DNA of 64,000 bases, from contig NZ_JAPMLQ010000004.1 in the NCBI RefSeq assembly GCF_026410305.1, positions 263,289-327,288 of the forward strand, in the 5' to 3' direction. The stretch comes from Sulfitobacter sp. F26204 (GTDB taxonomy: Bacteria; Pseudomonadota; Alphaproteobacteria; Rhodobacterales; Rhodobacteraceae). Made by a program: the position numbers and the translations under genes. Shown here one piece after another: positions 52,285 through 60,562 of the stretch; position 1 is the first letter of the stretch, and every line of letters begins with the position of its first letter. Below the pieces are notes generated by a model, which saw nothing but the letters and a program-made list of their open reading frames with translations, searched no databases and was not told the origin of the DNA.

Positions 52285-53778
52285 ATGGCGCGGGTAGAAG
52301 CATTTTTGGCACAACAGGTGGCGACCCGACCAGCGGCGTTGGCCATCACCGACAGCATCGGCACGCGCTGGTGCTTTGCTGATCTCGACGCGGCAAGTGA
52401 CGCACTGGCCGAACTGTTTCGCGATGCGGGTGTCGCTGCGAATGACCGTGTGCTGATGCTGTCGGAAAACTGTGCGAGCGCGGTTGCCGTTCTGTTTGCC
52501 TGTTGGAAACTCGATGCAGTGGTGATCCCGGTGAATGCCCGTCAGACCGAAAGCGAATTGAACCGCATTCTGGATCACGCCACACCGGTAGCAATTGTGA
52601 TGACAACCGCGGTTTCCACAGATGCGGGCATCCATGCGGCGCGACTGGGCGCGCGAGAGGTAAGCGGTGATTTCGGGACGCTGCATATGGCCTCTTTCCG
52701 GTCAAATCCGGATGCGGATCTGCACGACGTGGCAGTGTTGCTTTATACCACCGGCACAACCGGTGATCCCAAGGGGGTCATGTTGACCCATGGGAATATG
52801 TGTTTCGGCGGCACCGCGTCGTCAAACCTGCGCGAGATGAGAACAGATGATGTCATATATGGTGTTCTGCCGCTGACCCATGTTTTCGGGCTGGTTTCTG
52901 TCATCACAGGGGCCATCTACGCAGGCGCGACAGTGCAACAAGAGGCACGGTTTTCGGCCAAGTCCCTGTATGATGCAGTGATGGCAGGAGTGACCATTCT
53001 GCCTGCGGTCCCGCAGATGCATGCGCTGGTGATGCAATATAGCAAGGAGCAGGGACTGACCGAACTCGGATCCCCCAGCCTGCGTTATGTATCGTCGGGC
53101 GGTGCACCGCTTGACCCCGCCTGGAAGCGTAAGGCCGAAGCGTTTTATGGCCTGCCATTGCAGAACGGTTTTGGCATGACCGAGACAGCCTCGGGCGCAT
53201 CTGCTACACGCAATCCTCCGGGGTCACCGGATATTTCGGTCGGGCCCAAGACCCCGGGCACCGAAATCAGGATTGATGATGCCGCTTCGGGAGGAAATGG
53301 TGCAGGCACGGGTGAGGTGCTGGTGCGCGGCCCGCATGTCATGAAGGGATATTACCGTAATCCGTCCGAGACCGAAAAGGCGCTAAGCCCGGATGGCTGG
53401 CTGCGCACCGGCGACTTGGGCATGATCGATGACAACGGCCATCTGCATATATTGGGCCGCTCTAAGGAACTGATCATTCATGGAGGATTCAATGTCTATC
53501 CGCCCGAGGTAGAAGCGGCGCTGAACGACCATCCGCAGGTCATTCAGTCAGCTGTGATCGGGCGTATGAAGGACGGTGACGAAGAAGTGCTGGCCTTTGT
53601 CCAGATCGCCGACGGGGACAGTCTGGAGCCGGAAGAGTTGCGGCGCTTTGTGGGCGAACGGCTGGTTGGATACAAACGGCCCAGCCGCATTGTGATGGGC
53701 ACGAGTCTGCCAGCTGCGCCAACGGGAAAAATTCTGAAACACAAACTGCTTGAGGCGTTTGCGGATCAACTGGACTAG
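52285..53778 (+). CDS. AMP-forming acyl-CoA ligase
   Basis: 497 aa, ANL superfamily. It activates a carboxylic acid to acyl-AMP and then acyl-CoA. The P-loop is VLLYTTGTTGDPKGVMLTH (about residues 150-168). Then come GFGMTETASG, GWLRTGDLGMIDDNGHLHILGRSKELIIHGGFNVYP and the adenylating Lys in PAAPTGKILKHKL. It is the last gene of the cluster, 26 bases after the crotonase stop, and supplies the substrate for the dehydrogenase pair. The acid is unknown: long-chain, dicarboxylic or aromatic are all possible. Confidence 0.93.
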   Translation: MARVEAFLAQQVATRPAALAITDSIGTRWCFADLDAASDALAELFRDAGVAANDRVLMLSENCASAVAVLFACWKLDAVVIPVNARQTESELNRILDHATPVAIVMTTAVSTDAGIHAARLGAREVSGDFGTLHMASFRSNPDADLHDVAVLLYTTGTTGDPKGVMLTHGNMCFGGTASSNLREMRTDDVIYGVLPLTHVFGLVSVITGAIYAGATVQQEARFSAKSLYDAVMAGVTILPAVPQMHALVMQYSKEQGLTELGSPSLRYVSSGGAPLDPAWKRKAEAFYGLPLQNGFGMTETASGASATRNPPGSPDISVGPKTPGTEIRIDDAASGGNGAGTGEVLVRGPHVMKGYYRNPSETEKALSPDGWLRTGDLGMIDDNGHLHILGRSKELIIHGGFNVYPPEVEAALNDHPQVIQSAVIGRMKDGDEEVLAFVQIADGDSLEPEELRRFVGERLVGYKRPSRIVMGTSLPAAPTGKILKHKLLEAFADQLD

Positions 53779-53801
53779 CTTGTTCTGGCTGCGACTGGAT
53801 G

Positions 53802-54491
53802 TCAGACGTAGACGCCGTTGGCCGCCTCGCGGATCGCTTTGATGTTGTGGCCATAGGGCGCAGGATCGCTTGCAGAGCCGCCCTTGAAAACGGCAGATCC
53901 TGCAACAAGCACATCCGCGCCCGCCCGTGTCACAATAGGGGCTGTCACTGGATCAACACCTCCATCGATCTCGATGTGGATAGGGCGTTCGCCGATCATC
54001 TGGCGCAGGCTTTTGATCTTGTCGCTCATGTCGATGAACTTCTGCCCGCCAAAGCCGGGGTTCACGGTCATGACGCAGATCATATCAACAAGATCGAGCA
54101 GATGCGCCACGCTTTCCGCAGGGGTGCCGGGATTCAACGCTACGCCCGCTTTGGCACCACTGGCGCGGATTGCCTGCAGGGTGCGGTGAATATGTGGCCC
54201 TGCCTCGATATGCGCGGTGATGAAATCGGCACCCGCCTGGGCAAAGGCATCGATATAGGGATCAACAGGCGCGATCATGAGATGAACGTCCATGACCCCT
54301 TTTATATGTGGGCGGATCGCGGCGCAGGTCGCCGGGCCAAAGCTGATGTTGGGAACGAAATGCCCGTCCATGACATCGACATGAACCCAATCTGCCCCCT
54401 GCGCCTCAACTGCTGCACATTCAGCGCCGAAATTGGCGAAATCCGCCGCGAGGATGGAAGGAGCGATTTTGAGCGATCTGTCAAAGGTCAT
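53802..54491 (-). CDS. rpe: Ribulose-phosphate 3-epimerase
   Basis: 229 aa. It interconverts ribulose-5-P and xylulose-5-P in the pentose phosphate and Calvin pathways. The TIM barrel blocks read [36 protein letters not shown] (metal His/Asp), [32 protein letters not shown] and [15 protein letters not shown]. Length and order are normal. It converges on the ligase gene with 23 bp between them and is divergent from the aminotransferase gene. Confidence 0.96.
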   Translation of the reverse strand: MTFDRSLKIAPSILAADFANFGAECAAVEAQGADWVHVDVMDGHFVPNISFGPATCAAIRPHIKGVMDVHLMIAPVDPYIDAFAQAGADFITAHIEAGPHIHRTLQAIRASGAKAGVALNPGTPAESVAHLLDLVDMICVMTVNPGFGGQKFIDMSDKIKSLRQMIGERPIHIEIDGGVDPVTAPIVTRAGADVLVAGSAVFKGGSASDPAPYGHNIKAIREAANGVYV

Positions 54492-54629
54492 AGCGGGCCT
54501 CTTTCGCGATAGTTGAACAGGGTTGTTATGCTGGCTGATAGGCCGAAGCGGACCATTTGTAAAAGGGTGATTGGGCAGCTGCCTTCACTATTTGCGGTAT
54601 ACCGGGATCTGCAAAAAGGTCCGGTGCCC

Positions 54630-54688
54630 CTGCTGGCCAGCCTATGCAAACCTGCTATCAATGACCGACACAGCAGGAGGGCCAGCAG
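54630..54688 (+). promoter_or_regulatory. Nested stem-loops enclosing the ribosome site of the aminotransferase gene
   Basis: CTGCTGGCC (54630-54638) pairs fully with GGCCAGCAG (54680-54688), the nine bases directly before the ATG. Inside the loop, CCTGCT (54651-54656) pairs with AGCAGG (54672-54677), which covers part of the ribosome site AGGAGG. Folding would hide the start region, so translational control is possible. Confidence 0.45.
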
Positions 54689-55603
54689 ATGACCACGACA
54701 CATGAAGCGGACGAAGACGCCCGTAACCGCGATATCAAGATTTACGTAAACGGAGACATCCTTCACCGAAACGAGGCCAAAGTGTCGGTTTATGATAGCG
54801 GCTTCATGCTGGGTGACGGAATTTGGGAGGGCATGCGCCTTTACAAAGGGATCTGGGCTTTCTTTGACGAGCACATGGACCGGTTCTTCAATTCTTGCAA
54901 GGCGATCTCGCTGGATGTCGGGATGGACAAGGCAGGCATTGCAGAGGCGCTGCGCCTGACAGCAGAGGCCAATGGGATGACAGATGACGTGCATTGCAGA
55001 ATGATGCTGACACGGGGGATCAAGGACAAACCTTTCCAGCATCCCGGTCTCAGCACCTCGGGGCCGACGCTGGTGATCATCATGGAACATTCCAAGCCAG
55101 TTGACCGACTGCAATCTACCGGCATCCGATTGGCGTCGGTGCCACAGGTGCGCGGTCTGCCGACATCCCAGGATCCAAAATTGAATTCACATTCCAAGCT
55201 CAATTGTATCATCGCCTGCCTGCAGGCCGAGGCAGCAGGAGCGGATGAGGGGCTGATGCTTGACCCTCATGGATTTGTGAACACCACAAATGCCTGCAAC
55301 TTTTTCATCGTGCGCCAGCGTGCGGTTTGGACTTCAACGGGGGATTACTGCATGAACGGGGTCACCCGCCAAAAGGTGATTGATCTGTGCCGCGCCAATG
55401 ATATTCCGGTTTTTGAAAAGAACTTCTCACTCTATGAGGCCTATGGCGCGGATGAGGCGTTTCTGACGGGAACCTTCGGGGCGCAGACACCGGTGGCAAA
55501 GATCGATGGTAAAGCGATCGGCAGCGGAGACAGGCCGGTGACGGCGCGATTGCAGGCCTTGTATAAAGACCTGATCCATCGCCATGTGGCAGAGCGGTCC
55601 TGA
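54689..55603 (+). CDS. Class IV (branched-chain/D-amino-acid type) aminotransferase
   Basis: 304 aa PLP enzyme. It starts with KIYVNGDILHRNEAKVSVYDSGFMLGDGIWEGMRLYKG, the family N-terminal domain. The PLP Lys is probably Lys170 in NSHSKLNCIIACLQAEAAGADEGLMLD. The phosphate-binding NTTNACNFFIV and late YEAYGADEAFLTGTFGAQTPV are also present. The family covers branched-chain aminotransferase, D-amino-acid aminotransferase and aminodeoxychorismate lyase; the deviating N-terminal half leaves the substrate open. AGGAGG lies nine bases before the ATG but within a possible hairpin. Confidence 0.87.
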   Translation: MTTTHEADEDARNRDIKIYVNGDILHRNEAKVSVYDSGFMLGDGIWEGMRLYKGIWAFFDEHMDRFFNSCKAISLDVGMDKAGIAEALRLTAEANGMTDDVHCRMMLTRGIKDKPFQHPGLSTSGPTLVIIMEHSKPVDRLQSTGIRLASVPQVRGLPTSQDPKLNSHSKLNCIIACLQAEAAGADEGLMLDPHGFVNTTNACNFFIVRQRAVWTSTGDYCMNGVTRQKVIDLCRANDIPVFEKNFSLYEAYGADEAFLTGTFGAQTPVAKIDGKAIGSGDRPVTARLQALYKDLIHRHVAERS

Positions 55604-55605
55604 CT

Positions 55606-56868
55606 TCACGGCACTGCGCCGATCAGAATGGCACGGAAATCGTTGACATTGGTGCCGGTCGGACCTGTGACAAACAGATCATCCGTGGCCTGGAAGGCTT
55701 CATATGAGTTGTTTTGCTGCAAGGTGGCTTGTGGATTCCAGCCTGCCCTGCGCATCCGGGCAGTAGTTGTCCCGTCAACAAAGGCTCCTGCATTGTCTTC
55801 TGAACCGTCAATACCGTCGGTGTCCGCGGCCAGAGCGTGGATGCCATCCATGCCTTCCAGCGCCAGGGCCATTGCCAGCTGGAATTCGCTGTTGCGTCCG
55901 CCGCGGCCCTTATGGCGCAGGGTGACGGTGGTTTCGCCCCCTGAGAGCAGTACAACAGGTGCGGGGTAGGGGAAGCCGGTTTGCGCGACCTGACGGGCGA
56001 TGGCAGCATGGACCTGGGCGACATCCCGTGCTTCGCCTTCCATACGATCTGACATCACCCAAGCGTTCACGCCTCTGGCGCGTGCCGCTAGGGCGGCTGC
56101 TTCGAGGGAAATCGCGGCCGAGGCAATGATCTGTGTTTCAATCCGTTCATTGATGTCGGCTGCTGGACTGTCTTCTTGGCCGTCAAGATGGGACATCAGA
56201 CCCTCGGGCAAGGCAATCCCACGGGCACCTATCATGTCCCGCACGTTTTTGGGGGAGGGACGTCCCGCCACAGTCGGACCCGACGCAACCTCGCCCGGTA
56301 TGTCGCCGGGTACATCCGAAACAATGAGGTTATACACCCGCGCTGGCGCGGCAAGTTCTGCCAATCGTCCGCCATTGATACCACTGAAACATTTGCGAAT
56401 ATCATTCATCACCGAGATCGGTGCGCCAGAGGCAAGAAGCGCCTGGTTCAGTGCCTGCAGGTCGGCCAGATCCAACCCTTGCGGCGGATCAGGCAAAAGC
56501 GATGACCCACCACCACTGATCAAGGCGATCACCAGATCTTCAGGGCCAAGGCCCGACACTGCCGCTTTCAAGGCCTGTGCAGCCTTGATGCCTGCGGCGT
56601 CCGGCACTGGATGCGCAGCCTGCAACACTTGAATTGTTTCGCAAGGGGCAGCGTAGCCGTAGCGCGTCACAACCACGCCTGAAAACGGACCGTCCCAAAG
56701 CACCTCAAACGCCTGTGCCAATTGCGCGGCACCTTTGCCTGCGCCAATCACCACAGTGCGGCCTTGTGGTCTGGCAGGCAAGCGATGCTCAAGGGCCTTG
56801 AACGGGTCCGCTGCGGCAACCGCATGCTCAAAAAGATGGCTCAGGAACTTGCGGGAGGTATCTGGCAT
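55606..56868 (-). CDS. Glycerate 2-kinase (TtuD/GckA, MOFRL family)
   Basis: 420 aa from the ATG at 56868 (GGAG five bases upstream); a longer frame starts at 56934. It has the N-terminal FKALEHRLPARPQGRTVVIGAGKGAAQLAQAF and then LVIALISGGGSSLLPDPPQGL, MNDIRKCFSGINGGRLAELA, VSDVPGDIPGEVASGPTVAG. The MOFRL C-terminal domain contains VVLLSGGETTVTLRHKGRGGRNSEFQLA, DTDGIDGSEDNAGAF. It phosphorylates D-glycerate to 2-phosphoglycerate, linking glyoxylate or tartrate/hydroxypyruvate use to glycolysis. The 2-hydroxyacid dehydrogenase at 61833 could feed it. It converges on the aminotransferase. Confidence 0.93.
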   Translation of the reverse strand: MPDTSRKFLSHLFEHAVAAADPFKALEHRLPARPQGRTVVIGAGKGAAQLAQAFEVLWDGPFSGVVVTRYGYAAPCETIQVLQAAHPVPDAAGIKAAQALKAAVSGLGPEDLVIALISGGGSSLLPDPPQGLDLADLQALNQALLASGAPISVMNDIRKCFSGINGGRLAELAAPARVYNLIVSDVPGDIPGEVASGPTVAGRPSPKNVRDMIGARGIALPEGLMSHLDGQEDSPAADINERIETQIIASAAISLEAAALAARARGVNAWVMSDRMEGEARDVAQVHAAIARQVAQTGFPYPAPVVLLSGGETTVTLRHKGRGGRNSEFQLAMALALEGMDGIHALAADTDGIDGSEDNAGAFVDGTTTARMRRAGWNPQATLQQNNSYEAFQATDDLFVTGPTGTNVNDFRAILIGAVP

Positions 56869-56884
56869 CAGCGCTCCGAAAGGG

Positions 56885-58051
56885 TCAACTGACCCCGAAA
56901 ATATCGCGGGTAAAGACCTTGTCTTCGACATCATTCAGGTCGGTTGACGCACGGTTTGCAACGATGACATCACATTCCGACTTGAACGCTGTCAAATCGG
57001 TGACGACCTCGCATCCCATGAATTTCTTTTTATCGAGCGAAGGTTCATAGACCAGTACCCGGATGCCTGCATCGCGGATGTCTCGGATTACGCCGCGCAC
57101 CGAACTTTGTCGAAAATTGTCAGACCCGGCCTTCATGACAAGACGATGGATGCCCACGGTCTGAGGTTCCATCGCGATTACGGTTGAGGCGATATATTCC
57201 TTGCGGGTCTTGTTGGCCTGGACCACCGCACGCATCAGGTTCTGTGGCACATCCGAAAAATTTGCCAGCATTTGTTTGGTGTCCTTGGGCAGGCAATAGC
57301 CACCATAGCCGAAAGACGGATTGTTGTAGTGATCGCCGATGCGGGGGTCCAAGCCGATACCCTCGATGATCTGGCGTGCGTCCATGCCAGCGCTCAGGGC
57401 ATAGCTGTCAAGCTCGTTGAAAAATGCAACCCGCAAAGCAAGATAGGTATTGGCAAACAGCTTGATCGATTCCGCTTCATCCGCTCCGGTAAAGAGCATC
57501 GGAATATTGCTGGCCGTCGCGCCATCCGCCATCAATCGGGCAAAGCCGCGGGCGGCCTCTGTATCTGCGCCCACGACGATGCGCGAGGGGTTGAGGTTGT
57601 CATAAAGTGCTTGCCCCTCGCGCAGAAACTCGGGGCAAAAGAAGATGTTTTCTGTGCCAAGAACACCACGCATGCGCCGGATAAATCCGACCGGCACCGT
57701 GGATTTGACAACCAATGTGGCAGTCGGGTTGGTTTCACGTGCGGTTGCCAGCACCTGTTCGACAGACGAGGTATCGAAGAAGTCAGTCTTGGGGTCGTAA
57801 TCGGTTGGCGTGGCGACAATGATGTAATCGGCCCCGACACAGGCCGAAGTCGCATCTGTTGTTGCGCTCAGCTCCAGCGGGCGTTCGGCGAGCCATTGTG
57901 CCAGCCCAACCTCATCAATAGGCGAGACCCGAGCGTTGATTTGCGCAACCCTATCGCCCGAAATATCGACGGCCACGACGGTATTGTGCTGAGCCAAAAG
58001 GGCAGCGTTGGATAGTCCAACGTAGCCAATGCCGAATACTGCAATTTTCAT
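56885..58051 (-). CDS. ugd: UDP-glucose 6-dehydrogenase-type nucleotide-sugar dehydrogenase
   Basis: 388 aa from MKIAVFGIGYVGLSNAALLAQ at 58051; the Rossmann motif GxGxxG is at residues 7-12. TPTDYDPKTDFFDTSSVE, VVKSTVPVGFI, FFCPEFLREGQALYDNLNPSRIVVG and the catalytic Cys253 in GYGGYCLPKDTKQM are all present. It oxidises UDP-glucose twice to UDP-glucuronate, a precursor of acidic polysaccharides. The protein is of the short (E. coli Ugd-like) type. It stands apart from the glycosyltransferase cluster at 28-34 kb but could supply it. It is divergent from the sulfatase gene. Confidence 0.93.
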   Translation of the reverse strand: MKIAVFGIGYVGLSNAALLAQHNTVVAVDISGDRVAQINARVSPIDEVGLAQWLAERPLELSATTDATSACVGADYIIVATPTDYDPKTDFFDTSSVEQVLATARETNPTATLVVKSTVPVGFIRRMRGVLGTENIFFCPEFLREGQALYDNLNPSRIVVGADTEAARGFARLMADGATASNIPMLFTGADEAESIKLFANTYLALRVAFFNELDSYALSAGMDARQIIEGIGLDPRIGDHYNNPSFGYGGYCLPKDTKQMLANFSDVPQNLMRAVVQANKTRKEYIASTVIAMEPQTVGIHRLVMKAGSDNFRQSSVRGVIRDIRDAGIRVLVYEPSLDKKKFMGCEVVTDLTAFKSECDVIVANRASTDLNDVEDKVFTRDIFGVS

Positions 58052-58243
58052 AACTCTGCCCAGCCTCGATTTTTTTAACCCAATGTCTTTCATACTCGTA
58101 TCTGGCTGGCAATATCGCCGTGGCTTCGGCTTTCCATACTGGATTGAGGTGGTGCATCGCTGCAATGCCGGGCAATTGCAGGATAACTAATGGCTGGCGA
58201 TTGGTCTGGCGGCATGGATAGAATGCGCCAAGGGAGACGCGTC

Positions 58244-59896
58244 TTGAATATTCTGTTTATTATGTATGACCAGTTGCGGTTCGACTATCTGAGCTGCGCG
58301 GGCCATCCACATCTGGAAACGCCTAATTTTGACCGTGTGGCAAATATGGGTGTCCGTTTTACCAATGCCTATGTACAATCGCCGATCTGCGGCGCCAGCC
58401 GGATGTGTTTTTACACGGGGCGTTATGCTTCTAGTCATGGGGCACAGTGGAACGGTTTCCCCCTGCGGGTGGGGGAACATACCCTTGGTGATCACCTGCG
58501 CCGGGCTGGCATGGACTGCTGGCTGATTGGCAAAACCCATATGCGGGCAGATGCCGCAGGTATGGCACGCCTGGGCCTCGCCCCCGACAGCGTTATCGGT
58601 GCCCGACAGGCGGAATGCGGTTTTGACAGCTGGATCAGGGACGATGGCCTATGGGCGGAGGGGCCGGAAGGGTTTTATGACGAAAAACGCTCTCCCTATA
58701 ATGAATACCTGAAGTCCAGGGGGTATGACAGCGACAACCCCTGGGCGGATTTTGCCAATGCTGCGGTCAGCGATGAACAGATTGCCTCTGGCTGGATGTT
58801 CCGAAATGCAGACAAGCCCGCCAATATCCGCGAGGAAGACAGTGAAACGCCCTGGCTGACCTCGCAAACCATCGCTTTTATGGAGCAGACAAAAGCACCC
58901 TGGTGCGCACATGTCAGCTATATCAAACCGCATTGGCCCTACATCGTGCCAGCACCCTATCACAACATGTACGGCAAGAACCACGTGCCGCAGGCCCGGC
59001 GCAGCGAGGTGGAGCGCGATGATCCGCAGCCTGTGTTTGGTGCCTATATGGAGAACAAGGTCGCACAGGCATTTCAGCGCGAAGAAGTGCGCGAAAAAGT
59101 CATCCCTGCCTATATGGGTTTGATCAAGCAATGCGATGATCAATTGGGCCGCTTGTTAGATTACCTTGAGGAAAACGACCGGATCAAGGATACCATGATC
59201 GTCCTGACCTCTGATCACGGCGACTACCTTGGTGATCATTGGTTGGGTGAGAAAGATCTGTTTCACGAGGCATCGGTTAAGGTGCCCATGATCATATTCG
59301 ATCCACGCAAGCAGGCCGACGGCACCCGTGGTACGACCTGTGATGCCCTGGTCGAAAGCATTGATCTGGCCGCCACCTTTGTTGAGGCCGCTGGGGGAGA
59401 AGTACCCGAACATATCATCGAAGGGCGGTCCTTGATCCCCTGGTTACAGGGCGAAAGGCCAGAATGGCGCGATTTTGTAGTAAGCGAATATGATTATTCC
59501 GCAACGCCGCATGCGGTCAAATTAGGCGTTGCGCCGAAAGATGCCCGACTTTTCATGGTGTTTGACGGGCGGTACAAGTTGATGCATGCCGAGGGTGGCT
59601 TCCGTCCAATGCTGTTTGATCTGCAAAATGACCCTGACGAATTCCAGGATCTTGCCAAAACGGATGAACACGGTGAGGTGCTGGAGCGGCTATATCGTTT
59701 GTTGGGGCAATGGGGCCGACGCATGTCGCAACGGGTTACGAAATCGGATGCGGACATCATCAACATGCGCGGCAAATCCTTGCGCCGGGGTATTTTACCG
59801 TTTCTGTATGACGGTAGCGAAGTGCCCGCTGAACTGATCGCCAAATACACGGGTCCTGTACGGCAGAAATTTGGCAGCGATGATACGGATTCCTGA
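58244..59896 (+). CDS. Sulfatase-family hydrolase
   Basis: 550 aa from the TTG at 58244, chosen because AGGGAG lies seven bases upstream and the family begins at NILFIMYDQLRFDYL; an ATG at 58190 would add 18 residues. The formylglycine site is Cys49 in PICGASRMCFYTGR (C-x-A-S-R...TGR). The metal-binding Asp9 and the late LTSDHGDYLGDHWLGEKDLFHE (Asp-His) are present. No signal peptide is visible, so the enzyme is probably cytoplasmic, like choline-sulfatase and phosphonate-monoester-hydrolase relatives. Sulfate or phosphonate ester substrate unknown. Modification of Cys49 needs a formylglycine-generating enzyme, not encoded here. Confidence 0.88.
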   Translation: MNILFIMYDQLRFDYLSCAGHPHLETPNFDRVANMGVRFTNAYVQSPICGASRMCFYTGRYASSHGAQWNGFPLRVGEHTLGDHLRRAGMDCWLIGKTHMRADAAGMARLGLAPDSVIGARQAECGFDSWIRDDGLWAEGPEGFYDEKRSPYNEYLKSRGYDSDNPWADFANAAVSDEQIASGWMFRNADKPANIREEDSETPWLTSQTIAFMEQTKAPWCAHVSYIKPHWPYIVPAPYHNMYGKNHVPQARRSEVERDDPQPVFGAYMENKVAQAFQREEVREKVIPAYMGLIKQCDDQLGRLLDYLEENDRIKDTMIVLTSDHGDYLGDHWLGEKDLFHEASVKVPMIIFDPRKQADGTRGTTCDALVESIDLAATFVEAAGGEVPEHIIEGRSLIPWLQGERPEWRDFVVSEYDYSATPHAVKLGVAPKDARLFMVFDGRYKLMHAEGGFRPMLFDLQNDPDEFQDLAKTDEHGEVLERLYRLLGQWGRRMSQRVTKSDADIINMRGKSLRRGILPFLYDGSEVPAELIAKYTGPVRQKFGSDDTDS

Positions 59897-60562
59897 CCGC
59901 CACCATTGAAATGTGGGTCAGCGCGGGGAGGTATTGCCAAAGGGGCGAAAGGTGAAATCACCCAGTCTACCAACTGGTTGAGCAGTTGCACGAATGACCT
60001 GTCGCCCAATGCCTGTAAAATGGGTGGCGCCAGGGCGTGCCTGTTCCGCCAAGACCCTTAGCACGCGCTCATCCGCGACATTGAACGCGCCCACGATCGA
60101 AGCTCAAGTAATTGGTAATCTGCGACAATATGATTCTCTCTCGCCCATGATGTATCCGATCGAAGAACTGATTGCCCTTGTTCCGAAAACACCCTTGGTG
60201 GTGCCGAATTGACCCGCGACAATGGGGCCAATGGGGCCAATGGGGCCAATGGGGCCAATGGGGCCAATGGGGGCATCGTATTGGGCAAAGAGTGATATAT
60301 CCTTGATGCCTTTGATCTATACCGAATTGGTGCATCGGTACGTCGTAACGACGTGATTGAAGAAACCGATCCGAGGGCTGGTTGGCTGAACGATCCTGTG
60401 ACAAGTATCAATTGGCTGGGCGCAGTGGCCAGTAGGTAGGGAGATTTTTGCCTGCGAAGCGCGTCGGATCAGATAAGTGAAAGACCAACATCCCGCGCAA
60501 ACCCACCCCTTCGCAGAATGTGTTTTGCAAGGCCGATGACCCGCGACCTATGGTGTATGTCT
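59897..60562. other. 666-bp gene-free region between sulfatase and cupin genes
   Basis: Only short frames occur, none with a ribosome site or a family motif. One plus-strand frame (59994-60212) ends in a plausible-looking YPIEELIALVPKTPLVVPN, so decayed coding sequence is possible. The most striking content is the 9-bp tandem repeat listed separately. Downstream of it nothing was recognised. Confidence 0.5.
60221..60274. repeat. Six tandem copies of a 9-bp unit (AATGGGGCC)
   Basis: Five perfect copies and a sixth with one change (AATGGGGGC). The unit length is a multiple of three, so copy-number change would keep any frame. In no frame does it lie in a supported gene; it would read Asn-Gly-Ala, Met-Gly-Pro or Trp-Gly-Gln on the plus strand. 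Confidence 0.9.

Noticed and set aside
60058..60411. Minus-strand frame with Pro-Leu-Ala repeats
   Set aside because: Created by the 9-bp tandem repeat, which is open in several frames; no ribosome site and no conserved flanks.
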